Shown: positions 13,577 through 25,200 of the stretch, piece by piece
How positions within the stretch are numbered: position 1 is the first letter of the stretch
Layout of the letters: every line of letters begins with the position of its first letter
Source: Chrysochromulina parva
Taxonomy: Eukaryota; Haptophyta; Prymnesiales; Chrysochromulinaceae
Direction: 5' to 3'
DNA length: 30,675 nucleotides
Assembly: GCA_002887195.1 (NCBI GenBank)
Contig: PJAB01000288.1
Span: 1-30,675, forward strand
Made by a program: the position numbers and the translations under genes
The notes under the pieces: generated by a model
What the model saw: only the letters and a program-made list of their open reading frames with translations
Told to the model about the DNA's origin: nothing
Databases searched by the model: none

Positions 13577-15823
13577 ATGCTCGGCTTCACGCTCGTTTCC
13601 CCCGAAATGGATCCCGTCATCATGGCGGCCGCGTTGGTGCTGCTCACGCTCATCATGATCTGGATGCTTGGCTCGAAGCCCCGCTTCCCGCAGACGCCGC
13701 TTCCGTATGGCATCTTCGACGAGAAGGGCGTGCTGTGGCACCGCGACTCGGTCGGGACGCACAAGGCGACGCTGCCAGGCATCACTACCGGCTACGAGAT
13801 CATGAAGAGCGCGTGCGCCAAGGGCGGCGCGATGAAAACGGCGGGCAAGCGGCGCATCGTGAAGCGCCACTGGGTGGAGCACGACGGCAAGAAGGTCGAG
13901 AAGCTCGAGCTCTCGTCCGAGTACGAGTGGATGACGTACGCCGACTTTGACACGCAGATGCACGCGATCGGCTCGGGAATGGTGTCGCTCGCGTCGCTCG
14001 CGGCCAACGACTGCGTGATCATCTACGCCGAGACGGCGCGCGAATGGTTCCTCGCGGCGCAGGGCGCGTTCACGCAGGGGCTCACCGTCGTCACCATCTA
14101 TGCGACGCTCGGCGAGGAGGGCTTCACGCACGGCGCGGCCCAGACCAAGGCCAAGCTCGTCGTCGCCGACGCGAAGCTGCTCAAGGTGCTCGGCAAGGTC
14201 TTCAAGTCCAAGGACCCGAAGCTCAACAACCTGAAGAAGGTGGTGTACATCCCCGACGAGCCGCTCACGCCGGACAAGATCGTCGCCGACCAGACCCTCG
14301 AAGCCATCGCCGAGATCAGCTCATGCGGCGTCGAGGTGATTACGCTCGCAGACCTGATGAAGAAGGGCCAGGCGGCACCGCTCGCGCCGCGTCCGCCGAC
14401 GCCCGCCGACATTGCGATCATCATGTACACGAGCGGCACGACGGGCGCGCCCAAGGGCGTGATGATCACGCACGCCAACGTCGTCGCCACCGCCGCCGGC
14501 CTGTCGGACAAGATGAAGAGCTTCAACATGATGAGCGGCGAGCAGGAGGTCTTTCTCGCGTACCTGCCTCTCGCGCATATCATGGAGATGGCCGCAGAGC
14601 TCATGTGCTACTTCATCGGGATGCAGGTCGGGTACGGCTCGCCCCACACCCTCACCCCGACCGGCGTCAAGGTCTACCAGGGCGCCAACGGCAAGTCGCC
14701 CTACCCGGCCGGAGGCTCGATGGGCGACGCGCAGTGCCTCAAGCCGTCGCTCATGGTTTTCGCGCCCGCGGTGCTCGACAAGGTGTACATCGGCCTGAAC
14801 CAGAAGATGGCGGCGGCCTCGCCGGTGGTGCAGAAGCTGTTCAAGTGGGGCCTGGCCGCTGGTGAGCGTCGCTACGACCAGGGCCTGATCGGATCCTCGT
14901 GGTTCTATAATAAGATCGTCTTCAAGAAGGTGCAGGCGCTGCTCGGCGGCAATCTCAAGGCATGCATCACCGGCTCGGCGCCGCTCTCGCCCTCGATCCA
15001 GAAGTTCGCGCAGACGTGCTTCAACTGCCCTGTGCGCCAGGGCTACGGTCTGACCGAGACATGCGCCTCGTCCGTCATCGGCGAAGCGTGCGAGAACGCG
15101 ACAGGAATCATCGGGCCGCCCACGACGAGCACCTCGATCAAGCTGCGGGACTGGGAGGAGGGAGGGTACCGCCTCTCGGATGCGACCCTCAAGGGGGTCG
15201 AGATGCCCCGTGGCGAGATCCTTATCGGCGGTCCGATGGTCTGCAAGGGCTACTTCGTCGACAAGTCCGATCCGGACCCGGACGTCGTCGCCAAGAATAA
15301 GAGCGAGTTTGTCCAGGACACGGATGGCGTGACCTACTTCTGCACGGGCGACATCGGGCAGGTGAACCGCAACGGCTGCGTGCAGATCATCGACCGCAAG
15401 AAGGACCTCGTCAAGCTGCAGCAGGGCGAGTACGTGGCGCTCTCGAAGGTCGAGAACGCGATGAAGAACTGCACCCTCGTCGAGGTGCCCTGCTGCTACG
15501 CGGAGTCGACGTACGACTACTGCGTCGCGCTCGTGTGCCCTTCGCACCTGGCTCTGAAGGCGCTCGCCAAGACGCTCGGAGTCGCTTCGGAGGACGTGGC
15601 CGTGCTGTGCGAGGACCCCAAGATCGTCGCCGAGGTGTCGAAGCAGATCCTCGCCGCCGTCAAGGGCAAGCTCACGGGCTTCGAGATCCCTAAAAAGGTG
15701 GCTCTGATCGCCGACACGTTCACACCGGAGAATGAGATGCTCACGTCGGCCTTCAAGCTCAAGCGCAAGCCCATCGCGGATCAGCATAGGGCCGTCCTCA
15801 ACAAGCTCTACGGCAAAAAGTAA
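13577..15823 (+). CDS. Long-chain acyl-CoA synthetase (AMP-forming), membrane anchored
   Basis: 748 residues from ATG 13577, the first in-frame ATG. An alternative ATG at 13607 would lose ten residues. It activates a fatty acid with ATP and CoA to acyl-CoA. The N-terminus (about residues 11-31, MDPVIMAAALVLLTLIMIWML) is a single membrane anchor, suggesting ER, plastid-envelope or other membrane attachment. The ANL-superfamily motifs are intact: phosphate loop TSGTTGAPKG (285-294), YLPLAHIMEM (near 332), ITGSAPLS, QGYGLTET (488-495), FCTGD (588-592), IDRKKD (605-610), and the C-terminal hinge and catalytic lysine region FKLKRK (726-731). The segment length between the motifs and the overall size fit eukaryotic long-chain (LACS/ACSL) enzymes rather than short-chain ones. 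It probably feeds glycerolipid synthesis or beta-oxidation. Chain-length preference cannot be read. It lies next to a desaturase-like gene. Confidence 0.93.
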   Translation: MLGFTLVSPEMDPVIMAAALVLLTLIMIWMLGSKPRFPQTPLPYGIFDEKGVLWHRDSVGTHKATLPGITTGYEIMKSACAKGGAMKTAGKRRIVKRHWVEHDGKKVEKLELSSEYEWMTYADFDTQMHAIGSGMVSLASLAANDCVIIYAETAREWFLAAQGAFTQGLTVVTIYATLGEEGFTHGAAQTKAKLVVADAKLLKVLGKVFKSKDPKLNNLKKVVYIPDEPLTPDKIVADQTLEAIAEISSCGVEVITLADLMKKGQAAPLAPRPPTPADIAIIMYTSGTTGAPKGVMITHANVVATAAGLSDKMKSFNMMSGEQEVFLAYLPLAHIMEMAAELMCYFIGMQVGYGSPHTLTPTGVKVYQGANGKSPYPAGGSMGDAQCLKPSLMVFAPAVLDKVYIGLNQKMAAASPVVQKLFKWGLAAGERRYDQGLIGSSWFYNKIVFKKVQALLGGNLKACITGSAPLSPSIQKFAQTCFNCPVRQGYGLTETCASSVIGEACENATGIIGPPTTSTSIKLRDWEEGGYRLSDATLKGVEMPRGEILIGGPMVCKGYFVDKSDPDPDVVAKNKSEFVQDTDGVTYFCTGDIGQVNRNGCVQIIDRKKDLVKLQQGEYVALSKVENAMKNCTLVEVPCCYAESTYDYCVALVCPSHLALKALAKTLGVASEDVAVLCEDPKIVAEVSKQILAAVKGKLTGFEIPKKVALIADTFTPENEMLTSAFKLKRKPIADQHRAVLNKLYGKK

Positions 15824-15878
15824 CGAATCTCCTCTGCGGGTGAGGGCGCTCTCCGGCGCTCCGACAGGACGGCGTCCC

Positions 15879-15915
15879 ATGGCGCTCAGGACAGCGCATG
15901 TGATGGCGCTCAGGA
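15879..15915. repeat. Short direct repeat after the acyl-CoA synthetase
   Basis: atggcgctcagga occurs twice with a 24-base period, 55-90 bases beyond the acyl-CoA synthetase stop codon. Minor local duplication. Confidence 0.65.
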
Positions 15916-16114
15916 TGGCGCGTTAGTCCTCGTGGCGACGGACCCGCGCGGCATGCACTGCGACGGCGCGGGCCACGCTCTCCGCATCCATGACACATGC
16001 CTGGCGCCGGCAGGGTGACCCCTCGGCGCCCGCTTGCTCCCTGGGATGGCTGCAGTCGCGCTCCTTGAGGTCGGGCTGCCATGACGCATACCCGGCGCCG
16101 GAAGTAGGTTGTGC

Positions 16115-16167
16115 TGGTGCAGAACAAGCTGGCAAGCAAAGCGTTGCTTGCTTTCTTGGTGCAGAAC
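16115..16167. other. Hairpin framed by 11-base direct repeats
   Basis: A perfect 8-base inverted repeat GCAAGCAA/TTGCTTGC with loop AGCG (16132-16151) is framed by identical direct repeats tggtgcagaac at 16115-16125 and 16157-16167. The layout (direct repeat, inverted repeat, direct repeat) resembles a very small insertion with a target-site duplication, or a folded regulatory leader element. It lies about 125-175 bases before the dynein start codon. Confidence 0.6.
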
Positions 16168-16290
16168 GCGGGTGTGACAGTGTGGTTTGTTTTGTCTTGT
16201 TGCGCATGGTTGAGGAATTTTTTCCGACTGTTGTTACCTTCAGTGTGGCCGACTGGTTCCTTTGCTGTCCGCTCCGCCTCTGCGGTGCCA

Positions 16291-19200
16291 ATGCCAGAAC
16301 CGGACAATGCAGCCATGCTGTTCAACCGGCTCAACAAGTACGGCCCTGGCTCAAAGCCTGGTGCGCTCGTAGCGCCGCAACGCCGTCAGGGCGTCGCTTC
16401 GCCGGGCGGCCTCGCTCCGCTGCCTCCGCCGCCAGCGCTGCAGTCGCCTGCGCTGCGCCAGAGCCAGAAGCGCGGGCCTGACGCGGCTCTGAGCAGCGGA
16501 TCGCTGCACGATGCGACAATGCTCTCGGCCAGCAACTCAAAGGGCACGCTGCTCGCCGGCACGGAGCTGCTCTCGGCGTCGGCGCCGATGCCATTCTCCA
16601 AGATGTCGCGCAGCCTGCCGAAGCCGCCGCCGCCGCCGCCGCCGCTGGCCGCCGCTGCGCCCGCCGCCGCTGCCTCCAACGGCACTGTCGCTGCTGCAGC
16701 CAACGGCGCCGGCGCCAGCGCCGGCGCCACCGTCAAGCGCGACCCGTTCTGGTTCATCCAGATGCTGAGGACATCGCTCGCGGAGCACGAGTTCGCATAC
16801 ATGAACATCGCGAACGCGCACGGCGCGATCTGGGACCCATACGACCTGAAGATCGTGCCCTTCCACGAGGTGGACCAAACCGACCACTACACCATCTCCG
16901 AGGCGGGCGTGACCCACTGCAACCGCAAAGGCAAGCAGGAGGTGACCGAGTTCACTCCGCTCGAGCAGTGGGAAGTGGAGGCGACGCGCTTCAAGGAGGT
17001 GATGGCGATCCCCTTCTTCAAGCAGTACCAGAGCTGGAAGGCGTACTCGTCGTGGAGGGGCGTCATCAAGAAGGACAAGATGATCGCCGCCGGCACGGTG
17101 CTCTCTAACCACCTATTCATCCTCAACTCGACCTTCCAGCCGTCGCTGCTCCAGGTGCGCAAGCTCTGCGTCGAGCTCTCGCAGATGAAGCTGCACAAGA
17201 TCAAGAAGGGCTCGACATACACGCTCGACGCCTTCGTGAACGCGCAGGAGGAGCACAAGATTCTCACGTGCGAGAAGCTCGGCCACTTCTTCGAGGCCGT
17301 ACGCGAGGCGGTGCAGCAGGCGTGCGACACGGCGCTCGACCGGTTTGAGCGTGAAGAGTCGGCGCAGGCTTCCGCGGCGGCGGGCGCTGGCGACCAGACG
17401 ACGCCTCGCCCGGGCAAGGGCGAGGCCGTCGTCAAACGCTCCTTCCTACAGCAGGCGCAGCTGCGCTCCGTCTGCAAGAAGATCACCAACTACATTCGGG
17501 TGGTCGACTACATTGTGCTGTCGACGCTTCATCAGCTGCTCATGTCGTCGCTCAGCGACCTTCTGTACATGTTCGAGAGCGTCAAGCCGGGCTACCACGA
17601 GCCGCCGGTGCTGACGGAGGAGCAGAAGGCCGAGCTCGAGAAGATGCTCGCCAAAGGGAAGAAGCCGCCCGTGAAGGACAAGCCCCTCTTCCAGGTCGAC
17701 ATTTACTTCCAGGCCCCCGACGCGATCGAGTACTCGCCGTCGGCGCACGAGTTCTCGCACCGCATCGACGCGACGATCATGGATTTCGTCAACATGCTCA
17801 TGACGGTGGGCACCCTCATCTCGCACGGCTCGTTCAAGCGCTACACGCAGCCCGTCATCAACGGGCGGCAGGACACTGCCGAGATCAGCGAGGGCTTCGA
17901 CATCAAGGGGCTCATCGACGACAACGACGAGTACAACAACGTGTGCGACGCGATCCGGACGTCGTTCGACACCCACTTTGCGCAGGTGCAGGTGTACACG
18001 ACGATGCTCGAGCCGCACACGACCATCTACCTCCAAAACGAGAGCACAGACATGGCGACCTACGCCGAGGCGACGCTCGAGGAATGGCAACAGCTGATGG
18101 ACAAGTTCATCGAGCAGGAGCTCATGATGAGGAACATCCCGCTCGCGGCCGAGGTGGGCATTTTCGCGGCCAACAACTCGCGGGTCAAGGACCTCTTCAT
18201 GCCCTCGCCGCGCCGCTGCCTCGACGACATTTTCCGCACCCTGCCGCGCCTCGCCAAGGACCACACGCAGAAGCTGCTCGCGGAGCTCTCGAATGCAAAC
18301 GAGACGCTCTCCAAGACGCCCGACAACGTCGAGGACTTTGTCGCCTTCTCCAAGTTCCTCATCACGACCAACGCGCGCCAGCCCGAGTTCTCAGAGCGGG
18401 GCAAGCTCGTGCAGGACATGTACGAGCTCATGGGCAAGTACAAGGTGCCTGTGCCGGACTCAGACACCGCGGCGATCCGAATGATGGATTCGGGCCTGCT
18501 CCAGGTGTCCAACATTGTGGCCGAGTGCGAGGCCGGGCAGGAGGAGAAGACCAACAACTTCGTGGGCTCGATCGACACGTCGATCGAGAAGCTGCGCAAC
18601 CAGGCGAGCGAGCTGCGCACCGAGTGCGAAGACAAGCGAGTCTACGACGGCCACACGCCGATGGACGAGGCGCTGGCCATGCTCGATGGCTGGTGGGCGT
18701 CGTTCACTGAGCTCAAGGAGAGCTCGGCGCGCTTCGAGTCGTACCAGGAGGTACTCAAGGTGCCGGTGACCAAGTACGACGACGTCGAGACGCTCGAGGT
18801 CAATCTCAAGCTCAAGCGCAACATGTGGCAGGGCCTGAACGACTTTGGCGAGCAGGTAGAGGCATGGAAGAAGGCACCCTTCGAGACGCTCAACACCGAG
18901 CTGATGCAGGTCACCGTGGCCAAGTATGGCAAGGTCGTCGCTCAGTGTGACAAGGGCCTGCCGACAAACACGGTGCTGCCCAAGCTCGCCGATGCGGTGA
19001 CCGTGTTCAAGGCCTTGACGCCCGTCGTGGTCGCTCTGCGCAATACGGCGCTCCAGCCGCGCCACTGGGAGAACATCGAGATGGCCATCCACACGCCCAT
19101 CGATCGCACCGAGGGAGTGTTCTCGCTGGGCTACCTGCTCGACCTCAAGGTGAACGAGTTCAAGGACGAGATCGAGGGGATCTCGGTGGCGGCGACGCAG

Positions 19201-22200
19201 GAGGCCGTGCTCGAGGAGATGCTCGCCAAGGTGGAGAACGCTTGGAAGACTCTCGAATTCGGGCTCAACATGTACAAGGAGCAAAAGGACGTCTTCATCC
19301 TCGGCGGCGTCGACGACGTCATGGCCGTGCTCGAAGAGACCCAGGTGGCCGTACAGACCATCCTCGGCTCGCGCTTCGTTGGCCCGATGCAGAAAAAGGT
19401 CGACGAGTGGGAGAAGAAGCTGCGCCTCTTCTCCGAGACGCTCGACGAGTGGCTTGCGGTCCAGCGCTCGTGGATGTATCTCGAGTCCATCTTCAAGGCC
19501 GCCGACATCCAGCGCCAGCTGCCCAACGAGTACAAGGACTTCGACAAGGTCAACAAGATGTGGCTCGAGCTGATGCGCAAGACGAACGCTGACCCGTCGG
19601 CGCTCAAGCAGGCCACCGCGCCCAAGCTCAAGGAGAACCTCGAGAAGGCGAACGCGACCCTCGATCGCGTCCAGAAGAATCTCGAGGAGTATCTCGAGAC
19701 GAAGCGCAACGCCTTCCCGCGCTTCTTCTTCCTCTCGAACGACGAGCTGCTTGAGATCCTGGCCGAGGCGCGCAACCCGCAGGCGGTGCAGCCCCATCTG
19801 ATCAAGTGCTTCGACAACATCAAGAAGCTCGACTTCGGGTCGGAGCCCAACTCGATCGACATCTTCGCCATGTACTCGGGCGAAGGCGAGAAGGTCGGGC
19901 TCGGCAAGAACCTCAAGGCGCGCGGCAACGTCGAGAGCTGGCTGGGCGCCGTCGAGGACGCCATGTTCCGCTCGATCCGCGAGCTCATCAAGGTGGCCGT
20001 GGGCGAATTCGAAGAGGAGGAGCGCATCCCGTGGATCAAGGGCCACGCCGCGCAGATCGTCATCACCGTCGCGGCCATCTTCTGGGCCAAGGAGGTCGAG
20101 CTGCGGCTCTCGCAGGGCGATAAGTCCACCCGGCCCGCCTCGCTCAAGGAGTATAATGGGATCCAGGTGCAGGAGCTCAACGAGTGCGCGCTCCAGGTGG
20201 GCGGCGAGCTGCCCAAGCTGCACCGCAAGGTGTTCTGCGCGCTTATCACCGGCGACGTGCACAACCGTGACATCGTGACGGACATGGTCAAGGAGAAGGT
20301 CGACTCTCCGCACTCGTTCACGTGGCAGATGCAGCTGCGCTTCTATTGGGACGTCGAGATCGACGACTGCGTCGTGCGCCAGGTGAACGCAAAGATCCTC
20401 TACGGGTGCGAGTACCAGGGCTGCCTCTCGCGCCTCGTGATTACGCCGCTTACCGACCGCTGCTGGCTCACCATCACGGGCGGCCTGCATGTCAAGCTCG
20501 GCTCGGCGCCCGCGGGCCCCGCAGGCACGGGCAAGACCGAGTCGACCAAGGACCTCGCCAAGGGCATCGCCGTCCAGTGCGTCGTCTTCAACTGCTCCGA
20601 CCAGCTCGACTACAAGATGATGGGCAAGCTCTTCTCGGGCGTGGCGCAGACGGGCTGCTGGACGTGCCTCGACGAGTTCAACCGGATCGACATCGAGGTG
20701 CTCTCGGTCGTCGCGCAGCAGCTGCTCGCCGTCCGGCAGGCGCTCCTCGCCGAGGTCTCCCGATTCCTCTTTGAGGGGCACACGATCGGGCTCAAGCCGA
20801 CGTGCGGCGTCTTCATCACGATGAACCCGGGCTACGCCGGCCGCACCGAGCTGCCCGACAACCTCAAGGCGCTCTTCCGGCCAGTCTCGATGATGGTGCC
20901 CGATTACGCCCTCATCGGCGAGATCATGCTGTACGCCGAGGGCTTCCTCGACTCGCGCGTCCTCGCCCAGAAAATGGTCAAGATGTACAAGCTCTGCTCC
21001 GAGCAGCTCTCGCAGCAGGACCACTACGACTACGGCATGCGCCAGGTCAAGTCGGTGCTCGTGATGGCGGGCGAGCAGAAGCGCGCCAACCCCGAGCTGC
21101 ACGAGAACATCTCCCTCATCCGTGCGATGCTCGAGGCGAACATCCCTCGCTTCCTTGCGGACGATCTGCCCCTCTTCGCGGGCATCATTGGCGACCTGTA
21201 CCCGAACCTAGAGATCCCCGCCGTCGACTACGGAGCGCTCAAGCTCGCGTGCGAGGATGCTCTGGTGCGCGCAGGCCTCCAGGTCGTACCGCGCTTCGTC
21301 GTCAAGACGATCGAGCTGTACCAAACGATGAACGTGCGCTTCGGCGTGATGACCGTCGGCCCAACGGGTGGCGGCAAGTCGTGCTGCCTGCGCGCGCTCC
21401 AGTCGGCGCAGGGGAAGCTCAAGGAGCAGAAACACCAAGACACCGCGATGGCGCAGGAGTGCAGGACCTACATCTTCAACCCCAAGTGCATCACGATGGG
21501 CGAGCTCTATGGCGAGTTCAACCCGCTCACGCAGGAGTGGACTGACGGGCTCGGCTCCACATTCATCCGCGGCGCGGTCACCCTCACTGGCCAGTCGGAC
21601 GACTACCAGTGGGTCGTTTTCGACGGCCCCGTCGACGCCATCTGGATCGAGAACATGAACACCGTGCTCGACGACAACATGACCCTCTGCCTGGCCAACG
21701 GCGAGCGCATCAAGCTCAACAAGAAGATGCACATGGTCTTCGAGGTCGAGGACCTCTCCGTCGCCTCCCCCGCGACCGTCTCGCGTGTGGGCATCGTGTA
21801 CCTGACCCCCGAGAACCTCGGCTGGCGCCCGTACGTGACCTCGTGGACCGAGCGCGAGCTCTTCCCCGCCAAGAACCTGAAGAACGAGTATGGCGAGCCG
21901 ATGAATGCGCGCCTGTCGGCCGCGCTCTCGGAGCACGTCTTTGGCCTCTTCTCAAGCACGATCGACGTGTGCCTCAAGTGGCACCGCGATGCCAAGCGCG
22001 AGCTCGTGCCGACGGTGGACTCTCAGCTCATCGAGTCGCTCTGCGCCATGTTCATTGCGCTCATCCCGCTGGCCAAGTTCGACCTGGCTGACGCGAAGCA
22101 CGACGACAACAAGAAGGTGTGCTCGTCCATCTACTTCTTCTCGCTCATCTGGTCGATCGGCGCGTCCATCGACGAGCTGCACTGGCAGTCCTTCGACGAC

Positions 22201-25200
22201 ATGCTGCGTGAGCTCCTCGGCTCGCTCTCGGTGCAGTTCCCGGGCGGCGGCGACGTGCACGACTACTACGTCGACCTGCCGGCGAAGGACTTCAAGCCGT
22301 GGAAGGACATCACGCCCGACTTCACGTACGACCCGAAAGCGTCCTTCTTTTCGATGCTCGTGCCCACCGTCGACACGGTTCGCTACTCTTTTGTCTTCAC
22401 AAAATCGCTCCTCGTCGATCGGCCGGTGCTCTTCACTGGCCAGTCAGGCGTGGGTAAGTCCGTCGTCATCGCAGCGGCGATGACGGCGATGGTCGACGGT
22501 GGCAGCTGGACGCGCATCGACATCTCGTACTCGGCGCAGACCAAGGCGCGCCAGACTCAGGAGGCGATCGAGTCCAAGCTCGACAAGCTCAAGAAGACGC
22601 TGCTCGGCCCACCGCCCGGCAAGCGGCTCGTCATGTTCATCGACGACGTCAACATGCCCGCCCTCGAGGAGTATGGCGCGTCGCCGCCCGTCGAGCTCAT
22701 TCGTCAGTTCCTGGACTTCAAGGGCTTCTACGACCGCCAAAAGCTCTTCTTCAAGGACATCGTGCGCGTGACCTCGTGCTGCGCATGCGGCCCGCCTGGC
22801 GGCGGCAAGATGCCGCTCACGCCGCGCTACGTACGCCACCACACGGTCGTCGCCGTGACGCAGCCGTCGAGCGATGCGATGAAGCGCATCTTCTCGAAGA
22901 TCGTCGAGGGAGCGCTCGCGATCAACGGCAACGCGGACATCATGGCGCTGGCCAAGCCGATCGTCGAGTCCTCGGTCGAGATCTACTTCTCGGTGCTCAA
23001 TGAGCTCAAGCCGATCCCGGCCAAGGCGCACTACACGTTCAACCTGCGCGACGTGTCCAAGATCGTGCAGGGCGTGCTCATGATGCGGCCGAACCAGATC
23101 CCGAATAAGGAGACACTCGCGATGCTCTGGGCGCACGAGGCGCTGCGCGTCTTCTCCGACCGCCTCATCGACGACGACGACCGCAAGTACTTTGGCGGCA
23201 TGGTCGTCGACTCGCTCAAGGTGCAGTTCAAGATAAGCAAGAGCTATGAGGACATCTTTTGCTCCGAGCAGAAGCTCGTCTTCGGCGACTACACGAAGAT
23301 GGGCGTGCCGCGCGACGATCGCAAGTACGAGATGGTGGCGGACACAAACAAGCTCTCGACGCTCTTCGTCGACTACCTCGACCAGTACAACTCTGAGAAT
23401 AAGGAGATGAAGCTCGTCTTCTTTTGGGACGCGATCGACCACGTCTCTCGCCTGGCGCGCGTGCTGCGCCAGCCGCGCGGCAACGCGATGCTCGTCGGCG
23501 TGGGCGGCTCGGGCAAGCAGTCGCTCACGCGCTTCGCCGCGTACATGAGCGAGATGAAATGCTTCCAGATCGAGCTGACCAAGGGGTACGGCATCGTCGA
23601 GTTCCGCGAGGACCTCAAAAAGTGCTTCTTCACCGCGGGCTGCGACAAGAACGAGGAGGGCGTCGTCGGCTCGCCGATCGTCTTCCTCTTCGCCGACACA
23701 CAGGTCGTCGAGGAGTCCTTCGTCGAGGACATCAACAACATCCTCAACTCGGGCGAGGTGCCCAACCTCTTCGCGAACGATGAGTGGGAGAAGATCACCA
23801 ACGGCGTGCGCCCGCTCGCCAAGGATCGCGAGATCCCTGAGACCAAGGACAACTTGAAGAAGCTCTTTGTCGACCGCACGCGCGAGAACCTGCACATCGT
23901 ACTCGCGATGTCGCCCGTCGGATCCGCGTTCCGCGTGCGCTGCCGCATGTTCCCGTCGCTCATCAACTGCTGCACCATCGACTGGTACGACCGGTGGCCC
24001 GTCGAGGCGCTCCAGAGCGTCGCCAAGCAGTTCCTTGAGCCCCTCGAGTTCGGCGACGACCCCGAGGTGCGTATGACGATTCTGACAGGGCTGATCGACA
24101 TGTCGTCCATCATCCACACGACCGTCATCGACATGTCGCAAAAGTTCTTCGCGCAGCTCAAGCGGCGCTTCTACGTGACGCCCAAGTCGTTCCTCGAGCT
24201 GATCGCGCTCTACCTGGGCAAGCTCGACGTCAAGCGCGGCATCATGGACGTGGGCATCAAGCGCCTCGAGGTCGGCATCAAGAAGCTGACCGAGACGAAT
24301 GCGATGGTCGACGGCATGCAGAAGACGCTCACGGCGCTGCAGCCCGAGCTCGAGCGCAAGACCAAGGAGACTGAGGTGATGATCATCCAGGTGAACAAGG
24401 ACCGCGTCGAGGCCGACAAGACCAAAGCCCAGGTGGCCAAGGATGAGGCGGCCGTCAAGGAGGTCGCCGACAAGGTGCAGGTGATCGCCGACGACGCGAA
24501 GCGGGATCTCGAGGCGGCGATGCCCGCGATGAACAACGCCATCAAGGCCCTCGACTCGCTCTCCAAGAACGACATCGTCGAGATCAAGAACTTCAAGTCG
24601 CCGCCGCCGCTCGTGCAAAAGGTGCTCGAGGCTGTGTGCATCCTGCTCGGCTCGGCGCCGGACTGGGACACGGCGAAGAAGGTCATGAGCGATACGGGCT
24701 TCCTGCAGAGGCTCAAGGACTACGACAAGGACAACATCCCACCCGCGACCATCAAGAAGATTCTCAAATACTACAACGACGAGGAGTTCGAGCCGGACAA
24801 GGTGCAGAAGGTCTCGTCCGCTGCCAAGTCGCTCTGCATGTGGGTGCGCGCGATGAAGGTGTACGACGAGGTGGCCAAGGTGGTGGAGCCCAAGAAGCTC
24901 GTGCTCGCCGAATCGATGGCATCGCTCCAGGCCGAGCAGGTGAAGCTCAAGAAGGTGCAGGACGCGCTCGCCGAGGTCATCGCCAAGGTCGAGAACCTGC
25001 AGGCCACCTGCGACCGGTGCGTGGCCGAGAGCAAGCTGCTGCAGGACACGGCGGACACGACGGCCAAACGGCTCATCCGCGCGGGCAAGCTCACCTCGGG
25101 CCTCGCGGAGGAGTCGGTGCGTTGGGCCGAGACGGTCGAGACGCTGCGCACCGGCTACAACAACCTGACCGGCGACGTCTTCATCGCCGCCGCCTTCATC

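Larger units (their letters stand above)
15824..16290. other. Intergenic region before the dynein gene
   Basis: About 470 bases. A 13-base direct repeat atggcgctcagga lies at 15879 and 15903 (24-base period). A hairpin framed by 11-base direct repeats lies at 16115-16167. From 16108 onward the dynein reading frame is open but has no ATG until 16291. A pyrimidine-rich stretch ending in CAG at 16241-16243 could be a 3' splice site of a 5' leader intron, but I cannot find a matching donor with confidence. Confidence 0.55.

Noticed and set aside
16111..16290. Sixty hydrophobic residues upstream of the dynein start as an N-terminal extension
   Set aside because: The frame has no ATG there, only GTG, and it follows directly after a TAG stop. 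Membrane-like residues make no sense for an axonemal dynein.
18460..21102. Long minus-strand open frame (about 880 codons) inside the dynein gene
   Set aside because: It is antisense to strongly conserved dynein motifs and its translation is Leu/Val/Arg/His/Asp-rich without domains. GC-rich codon usage produces such frames.
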